A stretch of DNA of 19,280 nt from Ilyonectria destructans. Its lineage: Eukaryota; Ascomycota; Sordariomycetes; Hypocreales; Nectriaceae. This document shows positions 1 through 9,410 of the stretch, piece by piece (position 1 is the stretch's first letter; every line of letters starts with the position of its first letter). The notes beneath the pieces were generated by a model. The model was not told the DNA's origin and did not search any database. It worked only from the letters and a program-made list of their open reading frames with translations. The position numbers and the translations under genes are program-made. The stretch lies in contig JAHEWK010000065.1 of NCBI GenBank assembly GCA_020740775.1, forward strand, positions 1 through 19,280, written 5' to 3'.

Positions 1-1326
1 TGGAGGAAGTGCGGAGGATAGCTGGGTCGGGACGAGTGAAATCGTTTAGTGTATCAGTGATCGGCCATTCACCGGAGAGAGATGCCAGTCTCGAACTTTT
101 CAGCCGTTCTTCATTTCAGAAAGGGAAGGGAGAAAGGCTTCTCAATGCTCCTTTCTACTCACCAGCGCTGCCGAACGAAGAAGCCAAGACATAGGCCAGT
201 ATTGACCGTTCTTAGTTAGATATCGTTGCTTTGCCGTCGTTTTATCATCACGTAGATCATTGTAGACGCGCAGAGCTGGGCTGTACTGGAGTGAGCTGAT
301 GCCAAGTGAAGCCGTCGTTGTTTGTCACCTGTCTGGCATGCACTTGGCTCCCGCTCCCTCACCGCGTCCGAAGCAGACAAACACGAAGCTTCTCACTCCT
401 GGCCAAAGCCATCTCAACACAAGCATAGGCTGGCCGTCTTGCTCAAGCGCTTTGCCTGTCTCTGCCGTTATGGTACGTGTTCCACTCTGCCTTTGCAGCG
501 TGTAAGTGAGCGATGTTGACTGTACCGACCCTTCTCGGTCGAGACCAAGAGTCCTGACATCGTCCAGCGACTAGCAAGAACGGAAAGACTGGACCAAGCA
601 GCTTATCGCCCGCTCCACCTCAGAGGGGCCAGGACTCGGGTCCTCAACTGACGGACCCTATCGTTTCCCATGTTGCTGCCGCACTCAACCGGCTATGCGT
701 TTCTCTGCAATCTCTGCAAAGGAGATTTGCCTAAAGAGTTGCACGCGGGTTGAAGGGGTATGCTTTGCAGATACTCAAGCGCACAATCGAAGGCGTCAAG
801 GCGTCCTAATTTGGCGAGCCTGTTGCGGGATCGAGGTCGACAAAGACTCGGGGCACATCGCGATTATGTCTTGATTCCGAAAATGCCGTCTCTTCTCCAC
901 AATCGTCTCTATCCAGGGTCGTTCTTCGCCCAAGGGAAGCTCTGCACCAACGGTGTCATCACCCCTCGACCGACTGCACCGGACTTCTGCCCTTCACACG
1001 CATCTTCGGCTGGCTTTCTGACACGAGAGATAGCAGAGACGCAAAACGGGGCGCAAAGTGAGAGGGCCGCAAAGAGAAGTGTGAGCTGCATCCCATAATA
1101 GCTAAGGCAATGCCCTAGTCGACAAGGACGGTTGTGTTTCCACATTGGTGTTTGTAGTCCAGAGAAGACATCGGCAGAGTAATGTGGCGATGCTTGGTGT
1201 CTTTGGCCCTATGAGCCCTGTTCTCTCGAGCGATGTCGAGTTCGTTTGCTCGTTCTTTCGTCCCACAAGCCTGTTCAACTCTGTCAAACGAGCTCTTGCC
1301 ATGCGGGCCAAGGTGACACCGTGATC
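1..1326. other. No recognisable gene
   Basis: I see no gene here. The open frames are short, have no family motifs and do not continue across plausible splice sites. The longest ones (760-1098 plus, 909-1145 minus) overlap each other on opposite strands and have no recognisable domain. Base composition is mixed, without strong simple repeats until the purine tract that follows. Confidence 0.5.
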
Positions 1327-1709
1327 AGAGGAGAGGAGAGGAGAGGAGAGGAGAGGAGAGGAGAGGAGAGAGAGGAGAGGAGAGGAGAGGAGAGGAGAGG
1401 AGAGGAGAGGAGAGGAGAGGAGAGGAGAGGAGAGGAGAGGAGAGGAGAGGAGAGGAGGAGGAGAGGAGAGGAGAGGAGGGAGAGGAGAGGAGAGGAGAGG
1501 AGAGGATATGAATGAAGAGAGAGAGGAGAGGAGAGTAAGGGAGAGGAGAGGAGAGGAGAGAGAGATAGGAGAGGAGAGGAGAGATAGGATAGAGAGGAGA
1601 GGAGAGGGAGGAGATGAGAGGAGAGGAGAGTAAGGAGAGGGAGGAGAGGAGAGGAGAGGAGAGTATAGAGGAGGAGAGGAGAGGAGAGAGAGAAGGAGAG
1701 GAGAGGACA
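1327..1709. repeat. GGAGA pentanucleotide polypurine microsatellite
   Basis: Positions 1327-1506 (180 bp) are entirely purine on the plus strand and consist mainly of GGAGA units with a few one- or two-base slips. From 1507 to 1709 the array degenerates, with scattered T (TAT, TAAGG, TATAG), but stays G/A-rich. Such a pure purine strand can form H-DNA/triplex structures in vitro. Long open frames in both directions here (Ser/Leu/Pro-rich or Arg/Glu/Gly-rich) are products of the repeat. Confidence 0.95.
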
Positions 1710-2227
1710 TGGAAGGCCATGAGACAAAAGACGGGTAGGTGATAAATGGGACCCTGTGTCGTCGCAGCACGTTCTTTGCCCAGCTATCGAGCAAGTGGTC
1801 TGGGTGGTGGTCAGCGGGGTCCGCAGCGAATCGCAGATTTGCGGTCCGGCAGCGCACGACCTAAAGTCCTCGCCTTGTCAGCTCTGACGAGTCGACATAG
1901 ACCCTGCCGGAGAGAGCAGGCCATGCGACCCCGCGAAAGTAGCCGGCGTGTTCTCTCGATCCGTCAAGACAGCACATGTCCGATGCGTAGCGGACGATGT
2001 TTGCCGTTGTCATTGGCAGGCCCACTAGTCCCGCTAGCCGCAGCCCGATGACAGGCTGAACAGATTACTTTGAGAAAGTGTAGATCGCAGCGCCAAGATT
2101 TGTGCGATGATTCTGTTCATCAACTGTCGGATCGGCTAGACGGTCGTTGTGTCCCTGATCTATCATTCTTTAGTGTTGGGGATTTCATCCCCATCTCTCT
2201 CGTCTTTTTTTGTCATTTCCCTTGTTG
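1710..2227. other. No recognisable gene between two simple-sequence tracts
   Basis: This non-repetitive stretch separates the GGAGA and CTT tracts. Frames at 1746-2051 (plus) and the non-repetitive end of a minus frame reaching 1857 give ordinary amino acids but no family I recognise. No splice-linked coding evidence was found. Confidence 0.4.
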
Positions 2228-2345
2228 CTTTTTCTTCTTTTTCTTCTTCTTCTTCTTCTTCTTCTTCTTCTTCTTCTTCTTCTTTTTCTTCTTCTTTTTC
2301 TTCTTCTCCTTTTCTTCTTCTTTTCTTCTCCTTTTCTTTTCTTCC
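2228..2345. repeat. CTT trinucleotide polypyrimidine tract
   Basis: Every base in these 118 bp is C or T on the plus strand. The core is about twenty CTT units, followed by irregular CTTTT/TTCTCC variants. A looser T-rich flank covers about 2200-2227 and 2346-2375. It has the opposite strand bias to the purine tract 500 bp upstream. Phe/Ser-rich and Lys/Arg/Glu-rich open frames across it are artefacts of composition. Confidence 0.95.
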
Positions 2346-3040
2346 ATTTTTGCTCTTTTTCTTTTGTTTCGTGAAGCAATTCTTCTTTCACTCACCCACC
2401 CCTATCTTTGTTGCGCAACACCGTCCAGTACTATGGAGCATGCGAACGAGCGCTGTCGAGCAACAAGCCCAGCGGCAGGCGTCCACGAAGGCAACGTGGA
2501 CCTGGCTAGTCTCCTCGACTGAGAAGAGCCTCAGCCTGGAGAACCCTGCCCGTCATCCCCCGTATTGCCATGTGCCCAGCTAGCAAACATGCCGAGATTG
2601 AGGCCGGCGCGTTCAAAAAGAAAAGAAAAAGTGCTGTAGAGCCTGCCGTGAACGCACCTCCCTAGAGGCGGACCGTTGTGCGGCAGTTGCATCACTCAAG
2701 CATATGCGAAGACGATTCGCGGACTCTTTGGGGTCGGGTCATGTTGCGTTACGCTGCAATCCAGTTACGGATTCTTCCGTAGCCGCCAACATACTTACTA
2801 TTAGTATAATCAGGACAACTGGGCATCAGTGTAGACAACGTACCATGTTTCATGTAGGCTTTGTATCGCAGAAGAGCCACTTTCTAGGGAGCTGAGGAGC
2901 TGAGGTAGATTGAGGTTGAAGAGCATGGCGGGGAGTTTGGGGGCGGGTGGTCATATCAATCGCCAAGCGGAGCGGAACGAACCAACATCCGGGCAGAGTC
3001 GGCAGCCGGCAGCTGAATCCGCGCAGGGACATATCAATCA
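2346..3040. other. No recognisable gene
   Basis: No domain, splice pattern or RNA gene is visible. Short frames exist on both strands (2704-2895 plus, 2850-3041 minus) but carry no motif. Around 2881-2925 there is a small direct repeat of the type GAGCTGAGGAGCTGAGG. Confidence 0.4.
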
Positions 3041-3600
3041 ATCAAAAGAAAAACCCCGAAAAAAGAAACTAGCAACTCAGGAAAAGCCAGAAGCTAGAAC
3101 GCCTGTACCCAGAAAAAAGAGAAAAAAGAGAATTAAAACGCCAGAACGCCAGAAACGCCAGGGAATAAGAAATCAGAAACCCGGAAAAAGCAACGAAGTG
3201 TCAAGAAAACGCCAGAGCCAGAAAGCAACAAACCCCAACGCCAGTAAGCCACCCAGAACGCCAAAAACCAGAACACTGATAAACAAAATGCAAGCAAACG
3301 CCGAGGAACGCCGAGAAATCAGAATACCAACAGCAAAAAGCAAGAAACCAGGAGATGCAGAAACCAGTAGAACGCCAGGGAACGCCAAAACCCAAAACGC
3401 CGGTAACGAGAAAGCAGCAAACCCAAAAGAAGAACGCCCAGGAAACGCCAGTAACGCCAGTAAACGCCAGTAAACGCCCGTAGAAGAAGATTGGGAAAGA
3501 AAAAATCGCCGGGAACACCTTGAACAGCAAAAGAAGAGAACAAAGCAACAAGAAAGAAACCAGCAGCAGGGACGAGAGCAACAGAAAGCCAGCCGAATAA
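3041..3600. repeat. Degenerate AACGCCAG-rich interspersed short repeat
   Basis: An A-rich plus strand is punctuated by many irregularly spaced copies of AACGCCAG or its core ACGCC, densest at 3285-3475. Spacers are A/G-rich (AGAAACC, AAAAAG, AGCAA). The resulting plus frame (2910-3473) is rich in Lys, Arg, Asn and Pro, and the complementary minus frames are hydrophobic, so neither is convincing as a protein. It may be a decayed minisatellite. Confidence 0.6.
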
Positions 3601-4018
3601 ACACTAGAAATGTAAGTATTAATCGCAGGAATATCGGTGGTGAAAGCACAGCACTACAATAGAGAGTCAGTAACCTAGACTTGGGCACGAACCTGTTAGC
3701 GCTGAGCGAAGGCGCATTACCCCTGGCTTATAGACGGTGGTGACCGGCGCAATTCTCGGACATCAAGGCAAGAGTTAGGGATAGCTCCGGAGCGCTGTCA
3801 GTGTCGTTCAGGATGAAGAAAGGTGGGAGATGAGAAGGAAAGGGGAGCAACTGACGACTGTAGCAGCGAGTTGGTGATGGATCGTATGTAGAGCCTCCAA
3901 TACTGTTAAGCTCTGTACGAAACGGAAACAGCTTAGTGCAAAGGCCCTCTGGGGTGTGTCCCCCCGGGCGAATAAAAACCAACCTAGTCATGTTAAGGTT
4001 TCTTCAGCCAGCTCCGGC
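3601..4018. other. No recognisable gene
   Basis: Nothing identifiable on either strand. The minus frame 3728-3991 has no motif and no context supporting expression. Confidence 0.4.
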
Positions 4019-4058
4019 TCGGTCCAGTCCAGTTCGGTCCAGTCCAGTTCGGTCCAGT
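4019..4058. repeat. 15-bp tandem repeat, TCGGTCCAGTCCAGT
   Basis: Two full units and one partial unit of TCGGTCCAGTCCAGT lie head to tail, running into TCCTGTCCTG. A closely related string (GTCCAGTCCTGTCCTGTC) occurs at about 6683-6700, inside the predicted intron of patatin-like copy A, so the same short motif has expanded at two places in the window. Confidence 0.8.
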
Positions 4059-4832
4059 CCTGTCCTGCTCGCACACTCGACAAAACGTTCTAACTCTTCT
4101 CCGTCAAGGCCCAAGCCAGTAGCGACTGACAACAGCGAAAATAGTAGAAACGACGGACCAAGAAGTTCATCCGCTTTCTCGGCCTCATTCCTTGCTGCGA
4201 GTCCGTTCAGCATCTTTTCTTCTTATGTGCAAGGTGACTTCTCAAGCTTCCTGTTGAGCGCAGCATACTCGAGTACGGCAAGGGTCCTTCTTTGATTTGT
4301 GTGAAGGGGAATCGCCCTAGGCACAAGGAGTGTGACTGCCGAGCAAGCGCGCTAGGCGTATTAGCTGAGGGGACAGAGAAGTAGGAGGCATGGCCCAAGC
4401 TCGGAGAGTGTACTATACCTGCAGCACCGCTTGGATGAATGCTAAAGAGGCAGACCTTCGGGTTGCTGTTTAGTTGCAGCATCATCCTGCACAATGCGAT
4501 GCGAGTGCTCCTGTTAGATAGATGTTGGTGTGGCTCGACGAGGTGGGCTTTTTCGCTCTTTATAGCCGCGAGTCGAGGAGGATTTACTGCAGAGCATGGC
4601 AAGTTTAGTCTTCAAGGTTCCAGATGTCACAAAGCCGATGTCTTTGCCTTATTTTGATGCCTTGTCCGGGCTTTCCAGGAACAGTCAAGCAGATGAGATA
4701 CTTTCCGCACCGTTCAGCGTTCTACCTTCCGCATGCCGCTAGCGACCGAGATTGCTTGTTCACGCAATGAACTAGACGTCGGGCACACGACACCTGGCAT
4801 GAAACACTGGGCGTAAAATGCTAGAGGTCGAG
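4059..4832. other. No recognisable gene; one anonymous open frame
   Basis: A minus-strand frame of 131 codons (4207-4602) has an ordinary composition but no domain, signal peptide or relative that I recognise. A plus frame (4439-4657) overlaps it. I do not call either as a gene. Confidence 0.3.
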
Positions 4833-5225
4833 GTATGTATGTATGTATGTATGTATGTATGTATGTATGTATGTATGTATGTGTGTATGTGTGTATGTGT
4901 GTATGTATGTATGTATGTATGTGTGTATGTGTGTATGGTGTATGTGTGTATGTGTGTATGGTCTGTGTGTATGTGTGTATGTGTGTATGTGTGTATGTGT
5001 GTATGTGTGTATGTGTGTATGTGTGTATGTGTGTCTGTGTGTATGTGTGTATGTGTGTATGTGTGTAGTGGTGTATGTGTGTATGTGTGTATGTGTGTAT
5101 GTGTGTATGTGTGTATGTGTGTAGTGTGTATGTGTGTGTATGTGTGTATGTGTGTTATGTATGCGTGTATGTGTGTGGGTATGTATGTATGTATGCGTGT
5201 ATGTGTGTGTGGGGGTATGTATGAT
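4833..5225. repeat. Compound GTAT / GTGTGTAT microsatellite
   Basis: A perfect GTAT array runs from 4833 to about 4880. It changes into GTGTGTAT units with occasional single-base slips up to about 5225, where it passes into a 12-bp minisatellite. All plus frames read Tyr/Val/Cys/Met repeats and the minus frame reads His/Thr/Ile repeats, which is why long open frames occur on both strands. Confidence 0.95.
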
Positions 5226-5585
5226 GTGTTCGCTTGGTGTGTCGCTTGGTGTGTTGGTGTGTCGCTTGGTGTGTCGCTTGGTGTGTCGCTTGGTGTGTTG
5301 GTGTGTCGCTTGGTGTGTCGCTTGGTGTGTCGCTTGGTGTGTCGTTAGATGGGTGACGTGTCGTTTGGTGTGTCGCTTGGTGTGTCGCTTGGTGCGTGTC
5401 GTGTCGCTTGGGTGTGTCGCTTGGTGTGTCGCTTGGTGCGTGGTCGTGTCGCTTCGGTGTCGCTTGGTGGGTATGTATGTGTGTTCGCTTGGTGCGTGTC
5501 GCTTGGTGTGTCGCTTGGTGTGTGTCGCTTGGTGCGTGAGTGGGGGTATGTATGTGTGTATGTATGTGTGTTCGCTTGGTGTGTC
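5226..5585. repeat. 12-bp minisatellite, unit TGTGTCGCTTGG
   Basis: The unit TGTGTCGCTTGG is repeated more than twenty times with insertions (TGTTGG, GTATG, GTGAG) and substitutions. Because 12 is a multiple of 3 and the unit lacks stop codons in most frames, it produces overlapping tetrapeptide-repeat frames on both strands, none of which should be treated as a protein. The same unit, with T for C (TGTGTCGTTTGG), appears in one to four copies inside the repeats at 15.7, 16.5, 17.95 and 19.0 kb, so this array looks like an expanded module of that family. Confidence 0.9.
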
Positions 5586-5708
5586 GCTGAGTGTGTGTTC
5601 GTCGTCCGTTGTCCGTCGTTCCCCACCTGTCGAGAACATGGGGTCACACAAGGACACTCATGCAACGACGGCACACTAACACAAATCCGGGCCCACGGCA
5701 AGGACCTG
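5586..5708. repeat. Fragment of the 15-19 kb dispersed repeat family
   Basis: The stretch after the minisatellite contains CGTCCGTCGT, also found after the minisatellite at 17.97 kb. Positions 5635-5708 align with 19070-19170, sharing for example CGACGG-ACACTAA-ACA and, further on, GCAAG-CCTGA with small differences. Its right edge is exactly where homology between the two patatin-like copies stops, so it appears to have replaced the 3' end of copy A. Confidence 0.6.
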
Positions 5709-7720
5709 AGCCCGATCCTCGGAACTGCATACCCCGCCGGCTCGGAATGGCGTCTAGCTCAAAGTAGAACAGGCTGGCGACGATGCGTTTCGCCAGTGCG
5801 TCCTGAAGCAGTCGGTCCTGGTGTACGGAGCGTTTTAACCGCGGCACCGACCCCGCGTCGTCCAGGGGGGCTGCGGGGCCCAGGACGTCGGCGTCGAGGC
5901 GGATGCACCTAAGACCGGGGATGTCTTGGTGGACCTGTCAAAGTCGTCCATGGTCTTCTTGCCGCTTAGAAGCGACATGTATGCCCGGAACAGGCGGTAG
6001 AGAAAGTGCCTCTTGAAGAAGCCTGGTCTCTTGCCTGGCACGCGTTCACGACTTGCGCGCTCGATGCCAGTTGCGAGACTGATCAGGTACTGGGGGAGGG
6101 ATTTGGCCGGGTACAAGCTACGCAATTCTGAGAGGGCCAAGTTTATTGGATTATTCTGTATGACGCCGGCATCCTGGAGCAGGCCTACGCCGTTGATGTG
6201 CATGGGGGCAAAGTAACTTCTGGTGGGTTAGCTGAGGATCACGGGAGACGTTTGCCGCAAGAGAGATTGTAATGGAAGAGGGTGGTAGAGAGAGCTATAT
6301 TAATGTTAATTAATGTTAATTCAATAGGTTCAATTGCACATATAAAATAAATAATAGGGGAGGTCTACGCGCGTCGTAGCCTGTCTCGGTTAGCGAGGAG
6401 ACTCTTGCTGGCTGGGAGGGGAGGCGTACGACGGAGCTGTCATGCTAGTGGTGGCATCGAAGATGGCCTTGAGCGTCACCTCCAGCGGCAGACTGTCGTA
6501 GAGGGCGTTGTTGACGACAGTCCACAGCTGGGAGATGCCGGGGCAGTCCAGCCAGCTGGCCACGACGGAAGACTGTTGTGGCAAAGGCCTCGAATGCCTT
6601 GCTGCACTTGGCTGCTGTCCAACCGTTGAGGAACAGGGTGGAGAGGGCGAGGGCGCCTGCCATGTCAGTACGGTCTAGTTCCTGTCCAGTCCTGTCCTGT
6701 CTTGTCTTGCCACAGCTGCTCGTCGTTGGGGGATAGCGGGAAAGGGAAACGTGGGGAAGAAGAGGGACGTACCGGCACAAACTCCGGCGCATAGCTGGAA
6801 GTGCTCCTCTTCCAGGAGCTCGAGGATTGTGGTGGGAATGATGCCTCGAACACCGCCGCCGTCGATGCACAGCACCCCCACACCGGCGGTGGGAGGCCGT
6901 ACACGCATGTGCAATCCTGCGTAGGCTCCGCACAGGAAGCAAGGGGGGGGCGGCGAAGAACCGGGGTCCCTCCTCCGAGGCATGGCCGAAGACTCGGACG
7001 CAGTGCTCGCAGATGCTGTGGCCGCAGCGGAGCTCGTACTGAGGGACTCTTCGGATACAGAGCAGACACGTGTTTCTTGTCCCGAGAGAGAGCCATTGAT
7101 CCTGATACTTACGGTAAGATTTGGCGTGCAGTGCGACTGCTGGTTCTCCGGAGCGATGCAGTTCCTCTATCCTTGCTACGATCGACTCGAGGAAGGTGTC
7201 AGAGTCTGGGCTATTAGATGGTGGTCAACGCAGAGGGCCAGAGCAGCCAGCTGCCGGAGGAGCCCTCAAGCACCCTTCGAACCTCTTCCTCGCTCACTTT
7301 GTGGCCAATGAGGATGACCAAGAGTTCGGGAGCCAGCCGGGACCTGTCCCGGGTCGAAAGAGCAGAACGCCAGGCAGCAAACTGCTGCATGAGCAGAGCC
7401 AGACACTGTCGGCTCGAGCACGGGAAGCAGATGACGTCGATGTAGGGAAAAAGTATTTGAATGTGAGCGTTGGCTCGCGCCAGGTGTGGCTCGAGCGAAA
7501 TGACGTTTCGCTCATGATGGAACAGCATCGGCGGGGAGGGGTGGACAGTGCCGCAAGCCGCAGCTGCGGAACGCTTCCGGGTGCCTCTTTGCTGTCGGAG
7601 AGGCCTGCAGGTGTGCGGCAGCTGGCTGACCAGAGCCTTGAGCCTCCCGCTCTGCCGAACAAGCAGGCGGTCCTTATCCTGCCTTCTGACTCTAGTCCAT
7701 TCCGTGTGTCCACAGCTCAT
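5709..7720 (-). pseudogene. Patatin-like phospholipase with RING-like finger, copy A (broken, 3'-truncated)
   Basis: Reading right to left: an N-terminal region (7214 to about 7540, including PYIDVICF and SGSWLLWPSAL) of the kind that precedes the finger in fungal proteins; a RING-like finger near 6922-7063 (CLLC, LRCGHSICEHCVRVFG, CFLCG); the patatin oxyanion motif DGGGVRG near 6860; a probable intron 6657-6772 (GTACGT...GCAG); FLNGWT; then the Asp motif QDAGVIQNNP near 6165; and a C-terminal part with SVPRLKRSV. Family members hydrolyse acyl esters with a Ser-Asp dyad. Lesions: two stops plus a frame change after SALTTI (about 7200-7215); one surplus base in a C8 run (6943-6950); one in a C4 run (6540-6543); a 4-base loss relative to copy B near 5910-5921; and loss of the C-terminus beyond 5709. 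The expected nucleophile Ser aligns with Cys. A second, AT-rich intron probably spans about 6211-6407. The homopolymer lesions could be sequencing errors; the truncation could not. Confidence 0.85.
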
Positions 7721-8086
7721 GGAGCTGATTCTTATAAACGATGGTCGGGCGGCATGTGCCAAGACATGGGGCGCGACGCCAAACGCCGACTGACTACGGT
7801 ACGATTGACTCAGTGAGGAAGGCGACCGTTCTTGTGCCTTGCTTTTACTGAAGTTCGGAGAGCGTCGCTGCGCTAGGATCTGGATGACGGAGTGGAGAGT
7901 GCGTACTAAGGCAAGGATCAATGTGTAGCTAGCTCTGACTGTCAAATAGTACGTGATCCCCATTGAGTCTCCTTTTCTTTGGTTGGAATGGCGAACAGAA
8001 GCTTTCTTGCATTGAGTTCCATTGCGGATGATGCATCAACATCGGTGTCCTACCATTTCCGAGGCACACTACGTGTACGTCCCCCG
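7721..8086. other. Spacer between copy A and TFIIE-alpha
   Basis: The minus frame of copy A stays open up to 7963, but I recognise no patatin-family sequence above about 7720. The stretch next to 8086 could hold a further 3' exon of the TFIIE-alpha gene, which ends early for its family; I could not find a convincing one. Confidence 0.4.
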
Positions 8087-8864
8087 TCAGTGCCTTGCCA
8101 TCTGATAGCTTTCTTGCTGGATCCTTTCGCTCTCCGGAAGCATCCTATACGCAGCCCAGAAGGACGAACCCGGAAGCGTAGTCTGATCGACTTCGCGGAG
8201 ACGGAGCTCAAAGAACCCCAGATCAGCAAAAAGGCCCACCGAAACGTCTTCCTTCTGGAGTAGCGCGGTGAGCCCGCGGCACCTTGTGCACAGCAGTCCA
8301 TCTGGACTGTCCTGATCCACCAGGTCGAGGACGGGCCACACGATGTCGCACCGCGCACAGTAGTGTTCAGGATCCGTCGACTTTGGTGTTTCGGCTTCTT
8401 TCCGGATTGTGCACAATCTCCACCTGATGGCATGGATGGCTGCCGGGTAGTTGATGAAGCAGTACGTGTTGACCATGTCGACCTGATGTCTGCACGAGAC
8501 AAGTGAGCGAAAGGTAAGCGATAAGTGACTAAAAGATGAGCGATAATTGAGTTGTTGGCGAGTGGTGAGTGAGTAATAGGTAAGTGGTGTGTGGGTACTA
8601 TACAAGGAACATCTGAAATGACATACAGCTCCAGCATCCGAGCACTCTCCAGCTCATTGCAGTGGGCTTGGATGCGCCTCACGGACAGCTCTAGATGGTG
8701 CGACAGTTCGTGCAATGACAGACTAAATCGCTATTAGTGAGTGCCTACCGCCACAACTGCCAAACTCACATCTGTCGTTGGGGGAGCAGGTCAACTATAA
8801 CCACTTGCTCAGCGGTATGGAAAGACCGTGCAACGCACCGTAGCAGCCGCTGTGCGGCTTCCAT
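8087..8864 (-). CDS. Transcription initiation factor TFIIE, alpha subunit
   Basis: Model: complement of join(8087..8489, 8627..8722, 8770..8864), 197 codons. TFIIE-alpha enters the RNA polymerase II pre-initiation complex in the nucleus and recruits TFIIH. The start is the first ATG after an in-frame stop. Exon 1 gives RLLRCVARSFHTAEQVVIVD and exon 2 SLHELSHHLELSVRRIQAHC, together the winged-helix TFIIE domain. Exon 3 gives TYCFINYPAAIHAIRWRL, then a zinc ribbon C-x2-C-x19-C-x2-C (CARC...CTRC), then LREVDQTTLPGSSF, like the segment after the ribbon in fungal Tfa1. Intron 1 is 47 bp (GTGAGT...TTTAG), intron 2 is 137 bp (GTATGT...TGCAG); both joins keep the frame and the domain order. The protein is about half the usual length, lacking the long acidic C-terminus, so either a 3' exon is missed or the gene is truncated. 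Family identity is clear from the order of motifs; expression is inferred. Confidence 0.88.
8490..8626 (-). other. TFIIE-alpha intron 2 with short degenerate repeats
   Basis: Donor GTATGT at 8626, acceptor TGCAG ending at 8490. On the plus strand the intron holds repeated GTGAGTGAGTAA/AAGTGACTAAAAGATGAGCG-like strings, a loose array of about ten-base units. It has in-frame stops in the minus strand, and removing it restores the reading frame between the helix-turn-helix and the FINYPAAIHA segment. Confidence 0.8.
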
Positions 8865-9302
8865 AACGCCAATCTGCTCCTCGAGGATCCAGGCTTGAGG
8901 CGGAGCCGTCTCTATTCATCACACCACGTTCGCTCGAAAGCAATCGGCTTCTGCGGGATCCATATACACATATAAGTGGTATATTCCAGGCGGCCTCTGC
9001 GTTCTCGTTCATGACGGTGGATTTACCGCATACTGTAGAGGACATGTGTGCCTTGTTCAGACGTGCAGTGGACATGTAGCAGACTGCGTTGGCCAGTACA
9101 ATAGAACGATGGAACCGTTACATTTGTTTGTGGGTTGTCCCGAGTCATCTGTGCTGGCTAGTGTATGGTCATTACATCGCACGCCCACTGAAGCGACCTC
9201 TAGTTTTCGTCGTCTATTGTCTATTGTCCGCGGTTCACCTTCAACCTTTGGCTCCGCCGTGCGCAAGATCCAACCTCAGCAAATACAGTGATACACTCCA
9301 CT
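8865..9302. other. Upstream region of TFIIE-alpha; no gene recognised
   Basis: This lies between the TFIIE-alpha start and the 3' end of the next minus-strand gene, so it should contain the TFIIE-alpha promoter. I see no clear core promoter element. A short AT-rich patch with TATACACATATAAG occurs at about 8961-8975, roughly 100 bp upstream of the start codon, and is the only TATA-like candidate. Confidence 0.3.
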
Positions 9303-9410
9303 GAGATCACTACATACACTATCCTATACTAGGGAGGAGGAATGCCTGGTGAGAGCACTGCATTACATCGCATTATTGCATCTGTGTTGTAGCTACCACC
9401 AATGCGTCCG
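9303..9410. repeat. Left arm of an imperfect inverted repeat
   Basis: Positions 9353-9410 match the reverse complement of 12362-12419 at roughly 80% over 58 bp, with core strings ATCTGTGTT and TAGCTACCAC shared. A further patch (9303-9330, GATCACTA...TACT) matches 12482-12506 after an extra G-rich insertion on the right arm. The arm includes the last dozen codons and stop of the minus-strand gene at 9373. Confidence 0.7.

Noticed and set aside
1102..1857. 251-codon minus frame
   Set aside because: Most of it is Ser/Leu/Pro from the GGAGA tract; the flanks have no motif.
2070..2583. Overlapping plus frames across the CTT tract
   Set aside because: Driven by poly-Phe/poly-Ser from the microsatellite.
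2910..3473. 187-codon Lys/Arg/Asn-rich frame
   Set aside because: Composition follows the A-rich AACGCC repeat; opposite strand frames are equally open; no domain.
5226..5585. CRISPR-like array
   Set aside because: Units are contiguous 12-mers without spacers, and the context is eukaryotic.
4818..5679. Long open frames on both strands (176, 181 and 278 codons) with Cys/Val/Tyr or His/Thr/Lys repeats
   Set aside because: They are produced by the GTAT and 12-bp repeats, which lack stops in several frames; no non-repeat protein domain.
6801..7816. Plus-strand frames opposite copy A (138 and 231 codons)
   Set aside because: They are shadows of the minus-strand patatin-like gene, whose RING and DGGG motifs identify the true strand.
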